A DNA stretch of 45,920 nucleotides from positions 1,941 to 47,860 of the forward strand of contig NZ_QKWJ01000057.1 of assembly GCF_003353055.1 (NCBI RefSeq), read 5' to 3'. The DNA comes from Cupriavidus lacunae (GTDB lineage Bacteria > Pseudomonadota > Gammaproteobacteria > Burkholderiales > Burkholderiaceae). The number at the start of each line of letters is the position of its first letter. Position 1 is the first letter of the stretch. The notes under the pieces were generated by a model. That model made no database searches. It was not told the DNA's origin and saw nothing but the letters and a program-made list of their open reading frames with translations. The translations under genes were made by a program, and so were the position numbers. Shown here one piece after another: positions 33,295 through 41,209 of the stretch.

Positions 33295-33727
33295 GAGCGT
33301 CGAGATCCGTTCGGACGGCTGCACGCCACTGTTGTGGGTGCTGCGCTGCGAACTGAAGCTGACGGGCACCAAGTTCGGGTGCGGCGTGGGGGTGTGCGGC
33401 GCCTGCGCGGTGCATGTCGACGGCAAGATGCTGCTGTCGTGCCAGCACCAGGCGAGCGAGATGGAAGGGAAGAAGATCGTCACCATTGAAAGTCTCGACG
33501 GTCCCGAAGCGAATGCCCTGCGGAGGGCCTGGCTCAAGCACGAGGTCGTGCAGTGTGGCTACTGCCAGAGCGCGCAACTGATGGCGGCGAGCGCGCTGCT
33601 GAAGCGCACGCGGAATCCGAAGGAGACGGAGATCGTCGAGCAGATGAGTTGCGTGATCTGCCGGTGCGGCACGTATACGCGGATCAGGCGGGCGATAGCG
33701 GAAGCGGTGGGGATGTTGAGGGGCTGA
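33263..33727 (+). CDS. Molybdenum hydroxylase small subunit with two [2Fe-2S] clusters (IorA/CoxS type)
   Basis: The 154-aa product has the plant-type ferredoxin motif CGVGVCGACAVHVDG with a further Cys in LLSC, and the C-terminal four-Cys cluster CGYCQSAQL and CVICRCGTY. It passes electrons from the molybdenum site of the large subunit to an external acceptor. Its ATG lies inside the end of the large-subunit gene, so the two are translationally coupled and made in similar amounts. It has no export signal and is presumably carried out with the Tat-exported large subunit, as known for related enzymes. Confidence 0.94.
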   Translation: MPDNQISVNGKSVEIRSDGCTPLLWVLRCELKLTGTKFGCGVGVCGACAVHVDGKMLLSCQHQASEMEGKKIVTIESLDGPEANALRRAWLKHEVVQCGYCQSAQLMAASALLKRTRNPKETEIVEQMSCVICRCGTYTRIRRAIAEAVGMLRG

Positions 33728-33794
33728 GGGCGTCGACGTGCGCGCGTGCCCCAGCCATGGGTTGACGAGCTGGAAGTCTTGGGGGGGGAAGGCG

Positions 33795-35777
33795 ATGAAG
33801 CATTCCGGGCCAGCACCAGGGCCGCTATATCCGGGCCGGTCGCAACCTGCGACCGATACTGCCGGCAACGCGGTGATCCCGTCGGTGTCTGCTGCAACCG
33901 GGCGCGTGGAACTCTACACCCAAAGTTCCATGGTGAACTGGCTGAGCCCGCTACAGCTTCCGTTCACCGCCATGCGCGTGGCCGTGGCGATGGCAATCGG
34001 CGCCTTTGCAGACCAGCGCATGGTGCAGGCTGCACTCACGGCACTGGATCCGAATCCGCAGATCCCGGTACCGGCTGACGAGCACGGCGGTGTCTGGGTC
34101 GACTATCTGGCCGACACGGGCGACGGCTGGGACTCGACCTACTCGATGGCGTTGTGCGTCAGTCACGCGGTGACGCTGCGCGAGCAGGGCGTGACGCTGC
34201 CGCGGGCAAAGGTGCTGTTGCTGGGCGGCGACCAAGTGTATCCGACGCCTGCCCATGATGGCTATCGGACCCGCTTTGTCGATCCGTTTCGGGCCGCGTT
34301 CCCTGCGCCAGTCGAGGCCGCGCGTCCCGCATACAGCGACCAGCCGATCGAGTTGCCGGATGCGCCGTGGATGGTCGCCACGCCCGGCAATCACGACTGG
34401 TACGATGGCCTGCGTGGCTTTGCCCGACTGTTCTGCTGTGGCAAGCCCGTAGGCGGCTGGGAGACGCACCAGCGCACGGGCTACTATGCCTTGCAGTTGC
34501 CCGGCGGCTGGTGGATCTGGGGCCTGGACCTGCAGCTGGAGTCGGAAATCGACCGGCCGCAGCGCGAGTACTTCCAGAAAATGGTCACGGCGCTACAGCC
34601 CGGTGACCGCGTCGTCTTGTGCGCGCCCGAGCCGAGCTGGGTTGACGAGATGGAGCGCGTGCGCCGCGGGGAACAGCGGGCCCTGCCTTCGATCGAGACC
34701 AAGACGCCGCGCTTTCGCAGCCTGAGCGAGATCGAAGGGATGCTGGGTAATCGGCTCGCGCTCGTGCTGGCCGGCGACTCGCACCATTACGCGCACTACG
34801 TGCCCCGAGCGGGCACCGCGGGGCCGCATCGCATCACCTGCGGAGGCGGTGGCGCATTTCTTCACGGCACGCATCTGCTGCCGGATCCGCCGCGGCCTAT
34901 CGTCGTGGGCCCGGCTAAACAGGCCTACGAGTTGAAGTCCGCGTATCCGGAAAAGGCGACCTCCCGGCAATTGCGCAATCGCGCGTGGCAACTGCCTGGG
35001 CGCAACCTGTCGTTCTGTGCGCTGGTGGCGATCCTGTACTTGCTGTTCGACTGGATCATCCAAAGCGCGAGCCTGGCATCCATTCCCGGGCGCGATCAAC
35101 GCAGCTTTGTCGGGAGACTGGCCGATCTCGAAGTGACATTCGGGAATATCGGCGAGGTGGTTCACCAACTGTTCCGGGTCATGGCGCACAGTCCGGCGTC
35201 GGTGGTGTTCGCGGCGGCCATTGTCTTTTCTTGTGGTGCGCTGTCGACCAGGGATGTCAGACGCGGCGTCCTGCTGGCGAGCCTTGCCGGCGCGCTGCAC
35301 GGGCTGCTTCACCTGGCACTGGCGGTCGCGCTGCTATGGCTCATCACGCGCTTCAACCTCTATGCCTTTGGCGCTGACAATCCGCCCCACATGCTGCTGT
35401 TCCTCGTCCAGGCAATGCTGCTGGGCGGGGCCCTCGGCGGTCTGCTGTTCGGCGTGTGGATGGTGTTGGGCAACGCCCTGTGGCGCCTGCACACCGAGGA
35501 AGTGTTCTCCTCCCAGCGCATCGCCGATTACAAGTGCTTCCTGCGGATGCGGTTCGAGGGTGGGCAATTGACGATTTACCCGCTCAAGCTGGAGAAGGTT
35601 TGCCGAAGCTGGAAGCTGGGTGAGGGCGTCAAGCGACTGGCCAGGGTCCGCAGCACCTGGCGCGTGCGCGCCCGGCCCGGTGCAACCGGGCCGCGATTCG
35701 TGCCGGCAGACGGTCAGGTATCGCCGCCGGAGGCAGTGCAGATGATTGAGAAGCAGGCAATCATCATCCAAAGATAG
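33795..35777 (+). CDS. Membrane-anchored calcineurin-like metallophosphoesterase
   Basis: The 660-aa product shows metallophosphoesterase metal-ligand motifs: DTGDGWDST near 104, GGDQVYP near 144, GNHDWYDG near 197 and GDSHHYAHY near 326. After the catalytic domain come about four membrane helices (approximately 404-422, 468-484, 491-517 and 533-559) and a basic C-terminal tail. ATG 33795 is chosen because the purine run GGGGGGGGAAGG lies just before it. The frame continues up to GTG 33738 through that run of eight G, so a slippage-prone alternative start is possible. It follows the molybdenum hydroxylase genes by 67 bases and precedes the GMC oxidoreductase by eight, so they may form one operon. 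The substrate is unknown. Confidence 0.8.
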   Translation: MKHSGPAPGPLYPGRSQPATDTAGNAVIPSVSAATGRVELYTQSSMVNWLSPLQLPFTAMRVAVAMAIGAFADQRMVQAALTALDPNPQIPVPADEHGGVWVDYLADTGDGWDSTYSMALCVSHAVTLREQGVTLPRAKVLLLGGDQVYPTPAHDGYRTRFVDPFRAAFPAPVEAARPAYSDQPIELPDAPWMVATPGNHDWYDGLRGFARLFCCGKPVGGWETHQRTGYYALQLPGGWWIWGLDLQLESEIDRPQREYFQKMVTALQPGDRVVLCAPEPSWVDEMERVRRGEQRALPSIETKTPRFRSLSEIEGMLGNRLALVLAGDSHHYAHYVPRAGTAGPHRITCGGGGAFLHGTHLLPDPPRPIVVGPAKQAYELKSAYPEKATSRQLRNRAWQLPGRNLSFCALVAILYLLFDWIIQSASLASIPGRDQRSFVGRLADLEVTFGNIGEVVHQLFRVMAHSPASVVFAAAIVFSCGALSTRDVRRGVLLASLAGALHGLLHLALAVALLWLITRFNLYAFGADNPPHMLLFLVQAMLLGGALGGLLFGVWMVLGNALWRLHTEEVFSSQRIADYKCFLRMRFEGGQLTIYPLKLEKVCRSWKLGEGVKRLARVRSTWRVRARPGATGPRFVPADGQVSPPEAVQMIEKQAIIIQR

Positions 35778-35785
35778 GGAGCGTC

Positions 35786-37390
35786 ATGATGAGCAATGCG
35801 CTTGCCTACGATGTCGTCGTCATCGGCAGCGGCTTCGGTGGCGCGGTCTCGGCCTGCAGGCTTGCGCAGGCCGGCCGCAAGGTGCTTGTGCTGGAACGCG
35901 GCCGGCGCTGGAGCCCGGCCACCTACCCGCGCGACGAGAGCGACGCCTGGTTGTGGAACCAGGAGCGTGCCCATCGCTTCAATGGCTGGGCCGATATCCG
36001 GACATTCTCTGATGTATGGGTCATCGCCGGGGCCGGAGTCGGTGGCGGCTCGCTGATCTACGCCAACGTTTCCGTGGAAGCCAGGCCGGAAGCCTTTCAG
36101 CACGGCTGGCCGAAAGAGGTTACCTATGCCGGCCTGCAGGCCCACTATGAGGAGGTCGGGCGCATGCTCGCAGTGAGCGAGGTGCCGGATAATCAGTTGA
36201 GCGAGCGAACCCGGCTATTGCGCGAGGGGGCGGAAGCATGCGGGTGGGGCGGGCGCTTCCGCAAACTGCCGCTGGCGGTGACGTTTTCCAGGCATTGGGA
36301 CCCGACGCTACGAGACGCCCGCGATGACCGTCATTCAGAGAAATTCCTGAACCAGCACGGCAGGTGGCAGGGCACTTGCGTCCACTGCGGCAACTGCGAC
36401 GTGGGGTGCCAGGTATCGGCCAGGAATACGCTGGACCTGAATTACCTGGCGGTGGCCGAAGACAATGGCGCCGAGATTCGTCCCTTGCACCTGGTGGACC
36501 GGCTCGAGCCGCTGCAGCAGGGCTGGCGGGTATGCTTCAGGAAAATCGATCCGGAAGAAGAAACGACAAGCCCCGGCGAAGTCACGGCCGCCAGGGTGAT
36601 ACTGGCCGCCGGCTCCATCGGCAGCTCCGAGCTTCTGCTGCGCTGCCGGGATGAGCATCGCACGCTGCCCGGGCTGTCACCTCGGTTGGGGTATGGCTGG
36701 GCTCACAATGGCGACTTCGTGACGCCAGCCTTCTATGACAACAGGACGGTCTCTCCTTCTCATGGCGTGACCATCTCCGCCGCGATCGATTTCCTGGACC
36801 ACGGCGGGCCAAACGGGCAGGCGATCTTTGTGGAGGACGGCGGCATCCCGAACCTCGCGGGCAACTTCATTCGACGCCATATGAAGAGGACGCGTTCCCG
36901 CAAGCTGCGCGCTGTGTGGAAGGACGTCGGGGGGCTGTTTGACGACGGCGATCCGGTCGAGCGGATGATGCCCTGGTTCGGGCAAGGCGTGGACCCTGGC
37001 GATGGCCGGCTGAGGCTGGGCCGAAAGTGGTATGCGCCGTGGCGTCGTGTGCTGCGGCTCGACTGGTCCTATCAGGCATCGGTGGCGGTCATCGAGGCCA
37101 TGATTGCCGCGCATACGCAGCTCTCGAAAGCGACTGGCGGGGATCCATGGGTGCCGCTCACCTGGCGACGGTGGCACAACCTGATCACACCGCACCCGCT
37201 GGGAGGCTGCAACATGGGGACCTCTGCCGCGGACGGCGTCGTCGATGCATGGGGCCGGGTATTTGGCTACAAGGGACTGTATGTCATGGACGGTTCGGTC
37301 GTCCCGCGTCCGCTCGGCCTGAACCCTTCGCGCACCATCGCGGCGCTTGCGGAGCGTAACGTGGCCATGCTCTTGCGCGAGCAAGACTAA
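35786..37390 (+). CDS. GMC-family FAD oxidoreductase, cholesterol-oxidase-like
   Basis: The 534-aa product begins with the FAD-binding motif VVIGSGFGGAVSACRLAQAG and VLVLERGRRW. It has a Cys-rich insert, CVHCGNCDVGCQVSARNT (about 191-208), typical of one GMC branch. It ends with the substrate-domain motifs PHPLGGCNMG and GLYVMDGSVVPRPLGLNPSR. Enzymes of this group oxidise alcohols or sterols with FAD. No signal peptide is present, so it is probably cytoplasmic. It begins eight bases after the phosphoesterase gene with AGGGAGCG as ribosome-binding site, which implies co-expression. It ends 15 bases from the convergent amidase gene. Confidence 0.9.
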   Translation: MMSNALAYDVVVIGSGFGGAVSACRLAQAGRKVLVLERGRRWSPATYPRDESDAWLWNQERAHRFNGWADIRTFSDVWVIAGAGVGGGSLIYANVSVEARPEAFQHGWPKEVTYAGLQAHYEEVGRMLAVSEVPDNQLSERTRLLREGAEACGWGGRFRKLPLAVTFSRHWDPTLRDARDDRHSEKFLNQHGRWQGTCVHCGNCDVGCQVSARNTLDLNYLAVAEDNGAEIRPLHLVDRLEPLQQGWRVCFRKIDPEEETTSPGEVTAARVILAAGSIGSSELLLRCRDEHRTLPGLSPRLGYGWAHNGDFVTPAFYDNRTVSPSHGVTISAAIDFLDHGGPNGQAIFVEDGGIPNLAGNFIRRHMKRTRSRKLRAVWKDVGGLFDDGDPVERMMPWFGQGVDPGDGRLRLGRKWYAPWRRVLRLDWSYQASVAVIEAMIAAHTQLSKATGGDPWVPLTWRRWHNLITPHPLGGCNMGTSAADGVVDAWGRVFGYKGLYVMDGSVVPRPLGLNPSRTIAALAERNVAMLLREQD

Positions 37391-37405
37391 CGCGAACCCT
37401 TTTGC

Positions 37406-38929
37406 CTATACCGCGGAGACGCCGCCCGATGGCTGCGCCGTGCCAGCGCCCGGAGGCGCGGTAACAATCGAGCGCAGCGATGGATTGGCGGGCCTCAGCG
37501 CGGCGAGGTCGGGAACCGGGCGGCGCAACGCTGGCAGTGTGGCAAACGCAGCTTCCATCGCCTGGGCCGCGCCCAGCGTTTCCAGGTCACCCCGGAAGCG
37601 TCCGGTCACCTGCAGCCCGAACGGCATGCCGGCCTCGTCGGTACCGCACGGCAGGGAAATGGCCGGATGCGTGGTCAGTGTCACGACATAGGTCAAGGCC
37701 AGCCAGCGGTAATAGTTTTCCTGCTTTTCACCATTGATGGAATCCGCGAACAGCCTGGTCCAGGCGAAGGGCGACACGGGCGTGGTTGGCGACAGGATCA
37801 GGTCGTATTCCTGGTACGCCCGCTGGAAGCGCTGCAGGATACGGTTCTGCTCGGCCTGCGCCCACGCGCTGTCGGCCAGTGACATCTTCGCGCCGAGCTC
37901 GTAGTTGGCGCGGGTATTGGGGCCGAGACTGGCGGGGGCGCGCTGGTAGGCGTCATGCAAGCCGGCGACAAAGCTTTCGGCGCGCAGGATATCGAAGCAG
38001 CGGTGCACATCGCCAAGCTCGAAGCTGACCTCGTCGCATTGCCTGAACAGGTGGCGCATTGCGGCGATCCTGGCGCGGAACACGCGGCGGACACCGTCGT
38101 CGACCGCGCAACTGCCGAAGTCTTCGGTCCAGCCGACCCGCAAGGTCGACAGGTCCACGGGCGCCGGCGACAGATACGCTGCGGCGTCCACGGCGTAGCT
38201 CAGGGGATCGGTCACCGACACCCCGGCCGAAGCCGCCAGCTGCAGGCAGGCATCGGCAACGGTGCGTCCCATCGGGCCGACCACCGAGATCGGCGTCCAG
38301 CCCAGCAGCTTGCGCGAGTTGGGGACGATTCCCGGCGAGGGCCGGAACCCGACCACGCCGCACTTGGCCGCGGGAATGCGCAGTGAGCCACCGGTGTCTG
38401 AGCCGGTGCAGACCGGCAGGAAATCCGCCGCCAGCGCCGCGGCCGAGCCACCGGAGGATCCACCCGCATTGAGGTTCGGGTTGAAGGGATTGCCGGTCGC
38501 GCCCCAGACCGCGTTGCGCGAGTTCGCGCCGGCGCCCATTTCGGGAATATTGGTCTTGCCCACCACGATGGCGCCGGCCGCACGTAGCCGTTGCACCAGC
38601 ACGTTGTCCTCGGTCGGCACGTGATTGCGGAACAGCGGCGAACCATAGGTGGTCAGCAGGCCCTCGGTGGCCTCCAGGTCCTTGACCCCGAGCGGCAGCC
38701 CGTGCAGCAGGCCGAGTGGCTCGCCCCGCAGCATGGCCTGTTCGGCGTCGCGCGCTTCCTTGCGGGCGCGCTCGAAGCAGGTTGCCGTGATGGCATTGAT
38801 CAGCGGGTTATAGGTCTCGATGCGCGCGATGCACGCCTCCAGCAGTTCTACCGGCGAGATTTCCCGGGTGCCGATCAGTCGTCGGAGTTCGACCGCCGAG
38901 GCCGAGGTCAGTCTGTCTTGGGTGTTCAT
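37406..38929 (-). CDS. Amidase-signature-family amidohydrolase
   Basis: The 507-aa product has the complete amidase triad: Lys83 in LGVKDLEATEG, the cis-Ser in GGSSGGSAAALAAD (about 158-159) and the nucleophile Ser182 in GSDTGGSLRIPAA. The family hydrolyses C-N bonds in amides. GatA is the best-known member, but this one has no gatB or gatC nearby and is therefore a stand-alone amidase. It follows the Bug gene at 38957-39952 by 27 bases on the same strand, so the receptor and the amidase are one operon. The LysR gene divergent to this operon has a clear dyad in the promoter region (40063-40081). Inference: degradation of an amide-containing compound. Confidence 0.92.
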   Translation of the reverse strand: MNTQDRLTSASAVELRRLIGTREISPVELLEACIARIETYNPLINAITATCFERARKEARDAEQAMLRGEPLGLLHGLPLGVKDLEATEGLLTTYGSPLFRNHVPTEDNVLVQRLRAAGAIVVGKTNIPEMGAGANSRNAVWGATGNPFNPNLNAGGSSGGSAAALAADFLPVCTGSDTGGSLRIPAAKCGVVGFRPSPGIVPNSRKLLGWTPISVVGPMGRTVADACLQLAASAGVSVTDPLSYAVDAAAYLSPAPVDLSTLRVGWTEDFGSCAVDDGVRRVFRARIAAMRHLFRQCDEVSFELGDVHRCFDILRAESFVAGLHDAYQRAPASLGPNTRANYELGAKMSLADSAWAQAEQNRILQRFQRAYQEYDLILSPTTPVSPFAWTRLFADSINGEKQENYYRWLALTYVVTLTTHPAISLPCGTDEAGMPFGLQVTGRFRGDLETLGAAQAMEAAFATLPALRRPVPDLAALRPANPSLRSIVTAPPGAGTAQPSGGVSAV

Positions 38930-38956
38930 GGAATCGTTGTCTCCGGGGCCGTGCTG

Positions 38957-39952
38957 TCAGTCAAGCTTGATGCGGGCGCGCTGCGCGATGGCACGCATCT
39001 GCGGGATTTCCTTATCGATCATGGCCGCGACTTGCTTGCCTGGGGCGTAGAAGGGCTCGATGCCGTTCTCCGCAAGCTGTCTGCGCGTTGCCGGATCGGC
39101 AATGGTGTCCGCCAGCGCCTTTTCCAGCCTGGTCCGGACCTCCGCTGGCAGTCCACGCGGCGCGACCAGCGCGATCCAGGTGCTGGTGTCCATGCCGGGA
39201 TAGCCGCTTTCGGCCACGGTCGGCACATTGGGCAGCAGCGACGAGCGCTTTGCCGTAGTGACCGCAATGGCCTTGATCTTGCCGGACTTGAGTTGCGGAA
39301 TGGCCGCAGCCACCGTATCCACGCTGAACGGGATCTGGCCACCCATCAGGTCGGTCATCGCCGGCGCGCTGCCCTTATAGGGAACATGCAGCAGTTTGGT
39401 GCCGGTGAGGTTCAGCAGCTCCTCGCCGGCAAAGTGGGCAGTCGTGCCGGCGCCGAACGAGCCGTAGGAGTACTTGCCCGGGTCTGCCTTGACTGCGGCA
39501 ACGAACTCCTTGAGGTTGTTCACCGGTACGTCGCGGTTTGCCAGCAGGATCAACCCGGTCGACCCGATCATGCCGATGGGCTCGAAGTTCTTCTGGGGGT
39601 CGTAGGGCAGTTTTGCGTAGACCGCGGGATTAACCGTGAACGTCGTGCCGGACGTGGCCATCAGCGTGTAGCCGTCCGGTGCCGATTTGGCCACGTAGCT
39701 CGCCGCGACAATGGTGCCGGCCCCGGGCCGGTTCTCGACCACCACGGTCTGGCCGAGCCGCTCCCCGAGCTTGCGGGCGATGGTGCGGCCGACTACGTCG
39801 GTGGCACCGCCTGGCGGAAACGGCAGGACCAGCTGGATCGGTTTGGATGGATAGCCACCCTGCGCACTGGCAGGGGCGGGCGCCAGCGCGGCTCCGGCAG
39901 CCAGGCTGCAGGCCGTGAGGAGGAACAAGGTGCGGTGGGCGGGGGATCGCAT
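38957..39952 (-). CDS. Bug/TctC-family periplasmic substrate-binding protein, paired with the amidase
   Basis: The 331-aa product starts at ATG 39952 with the signal peptide MRSPAHRTLFLLTACSLAAG ending APASA. Upstream in-frame ATG 40003 would add unneeded residues. The mature start QGGYPSKPIQLVLPFPPGGA, VVVENRPGAGTIVAASYVAK and SYGSFGAGTTAHFAGEELLN are family features. As first gene of the operon it is presumably controlled by the divergent LysR through the site at 40063-40081. It is the fourth orphan Bug receptor in this window. The ligand is probably the substrate, or a related form of the substrate, of the amidase. Confidence 0.9.
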   Translation of the reverse strand: MRSPAHRTLFLLTACSLAAGAALAPAPASAQGGYPSKPIQLVLPFPPGGATDVVGRTIARKLGERLGQTVVVENRPGAGTIVAASYVAKSAPDGYTLMATSGTTFTVNPAVYAKLPYDPQKNFEPIGMIGSTGLILLANRDVPVNNLKEFVAAVKADPGKYSYGSFGAGTTAHFAGEELLNLTGTKLLHVPYKGSAPAMTDLMGGQIPFSVDTVAAAIPQLKSGKIKAIAVTTAKRSSLLPNVPTVAESGYPGMDTSTWIALVAPRGLPAEVRTRLEKALADTIADPATRRQLAENGIEPFYAPGKQVAAMIDKEIPQMRAIAQRARIKLD

Positions 39953-40062
39953 GTTGATGCTCCGGCAGGGTAGGTATCGTGCAGCGCAGCAGGGTGAGGG
40001 CACCGCGTGATCTCATCGTACGATCAATCCGGCGTAACATCGTCGCAATGTTTCGAAGGCTT

Positions 40063-40081
40063 GATTGCCGAAAAGGCAATC
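40063..40081. promoter_or_regulatory. Candidate LysR operator (site 1) in the Bug-amidase/LysR divergent region
   Basis: GATTGCC (40063-40069) and GGCAATC (40075-40081) form a perfect 7-bp dyad around GAAAA. It contains the T-N11-A pattern typical of LysR boxes. It lies 42 bases before the LysR gene and 111 bases before the Bug gene. Nearly the same dyad recurs at 41042-41060 upstream of the DadA-like gene. Confidence 0.65.
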
Positions 40082-40122
40082 CATAAAATGAATCTGATCT
40101 TTGCTTCGCTTTCGCCCCGACC

Positions 40123-41043
40123 ATGTCGTACCGCATCCTGCAGGAAACCGCCGTCCGCTACTTCCTTGAGGTGGTACGCACCGGCTCGGTCAAGGACGCC
40201 GCCCTCAAGCTGAACGTCGCGCCATCGGCGGTCAGCCGGCAGATCGCCAAGCTGGAGAGCGAGCTGGATACGCTGCTGTTCGATCGCCGCGCGCGCGGCC
40301 TCGTGCCCAATGCGGCGGGAGAGTTGCTGGCGGCGCACGCCAAGCGCGCCCAGCAAGAGATCGATCGCGTCACGGGCGATATCCAGGCGCTGCGCGGCTT
40401 GCGCGTGGGGCAGGTGCACCTGGCAAGCGTGGAGGGCATCGCGCATGAGTTTCTTCCGGCCCTGGCCGCCAGCTTCCGGGAACAATATGGCGGCATCCGC
40501 TTCGACCTGGACGTGTGCCCGCAAGGTGACATTGCCAGGCGCATCCGCGACGGCGAGGCGGACATCGGCGTCACGCTGAGCGGGCTCCCCGAACTCGATA
40601 TCGAGGTGGAGCTGCGCCACCCGGCCCCGGTGCTCGCGGTCATGTCGCCGGACCATCCGCTGGCGGGCCAGCGCCAGATCTCGCTGTCCCAGGTTATCGG
40701 CTATCCGCTCGCGCTGCCGCCCAAGGACAGCTCACTGCGGCAGCTGCTGGACACCAGTTGCAGCCGCCAGGGGCTCAGCTACCAGACCGTCTTTTCCAGC
40801 AACCATCTGGACTCGCTGGTCGGATTCACTGCGGCGGGGGGCGGCGCCATCACTTTCTATGGGGAGCTTTCGGTCCGGCGGCGCCTGAAGGAGGGGACCA
40901 TCGCAGCGGTCCCGCTGCGCGACCGGGAAATGAACGAGCGCTATATCGAGATCCAGACGCTGGCCCGGCGCAACCTGCCGCCCGCGGGGCGTGCGTTCGT
41001 GCAGCACCTGGCCGAGGCCATCACGCGCATTGGTGGCGCATGA
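40123..41043 (+). CDS. LysR-family transcriptional regulator of the amidase/DadA module
   Basis: The 306-aa product begins MSYRILQETAVRYFLEVVRT with the helix-turn-helix segment SVKDAALKLNVAPSAVSRQI. The C-terminal effector domain includes DIGVTLSGLPELDIEVELRH and AAGGGAITFYGELSVRRRLK. It is divergent from the Bug-amidase operon and followed by the DadA-like gene 166 bases downstream. Matching dyads lie on both sides of the gene, so it probably controls both units and itself. The inducer is unknown. Confidence 0.93.
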   Translation: MSYRILQETAVRYFLEVVRTGSVKDAALKLNVAPSAVSRQIAKLESELDTLLFDRRARGLVPNAAGELLAAHAKRAQQEIDRVTGDIQALRGLRVGQVHLASVEGIAHEFLPALAASFREQYGGIRFDLDVCPQGDIARRIRDGEADIGVTLSGLPELDIEVELRHPAPVLAVMSPDHPLAGQRQISLSQVIGYPLALPPKDSSLRQLLDTSCSRQGLSYQTVFSSNHLDSLVGFTAAGGGAITFYGELSVRRRLKEGTIAAVPLRDREMNERYIEIQTLARRNLPPAGRAFVQHLAEAITRIGGA

Positions 41044-41060
41044 TTGCCGGATTGGCAACC
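41042..41060. promoter_or_regulatory. Candidate LysR operator (site 2) upstream of the DadA-like gene
   Basis: GATTGCC (41042-41048) and GGCAACC (41054-41060) flank GGATT, matching the arms and the 5-base spacing of site 1 except for one base. The site begins within the stop codon of the LysR gene and lies 149 bases before the DadA-like start. A second AT-rich part-palindrome with ATTGCAAT follows at about 41080. Confidence 0.6.
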
Positions 41061-41209
41061 ATGGATTCCAATAATTGATTGCAATGGATATTCCACCCGA
41101 CTGCGCCCGCGTTGCAGAATCAGGGCATCGGATCCCTTTGCCTTTCGCTGAACCCGACTCCCCATGACCCAGACTGCAAACCTGCCGTCCTCCAGGATCC
41201 GCATCAGCC

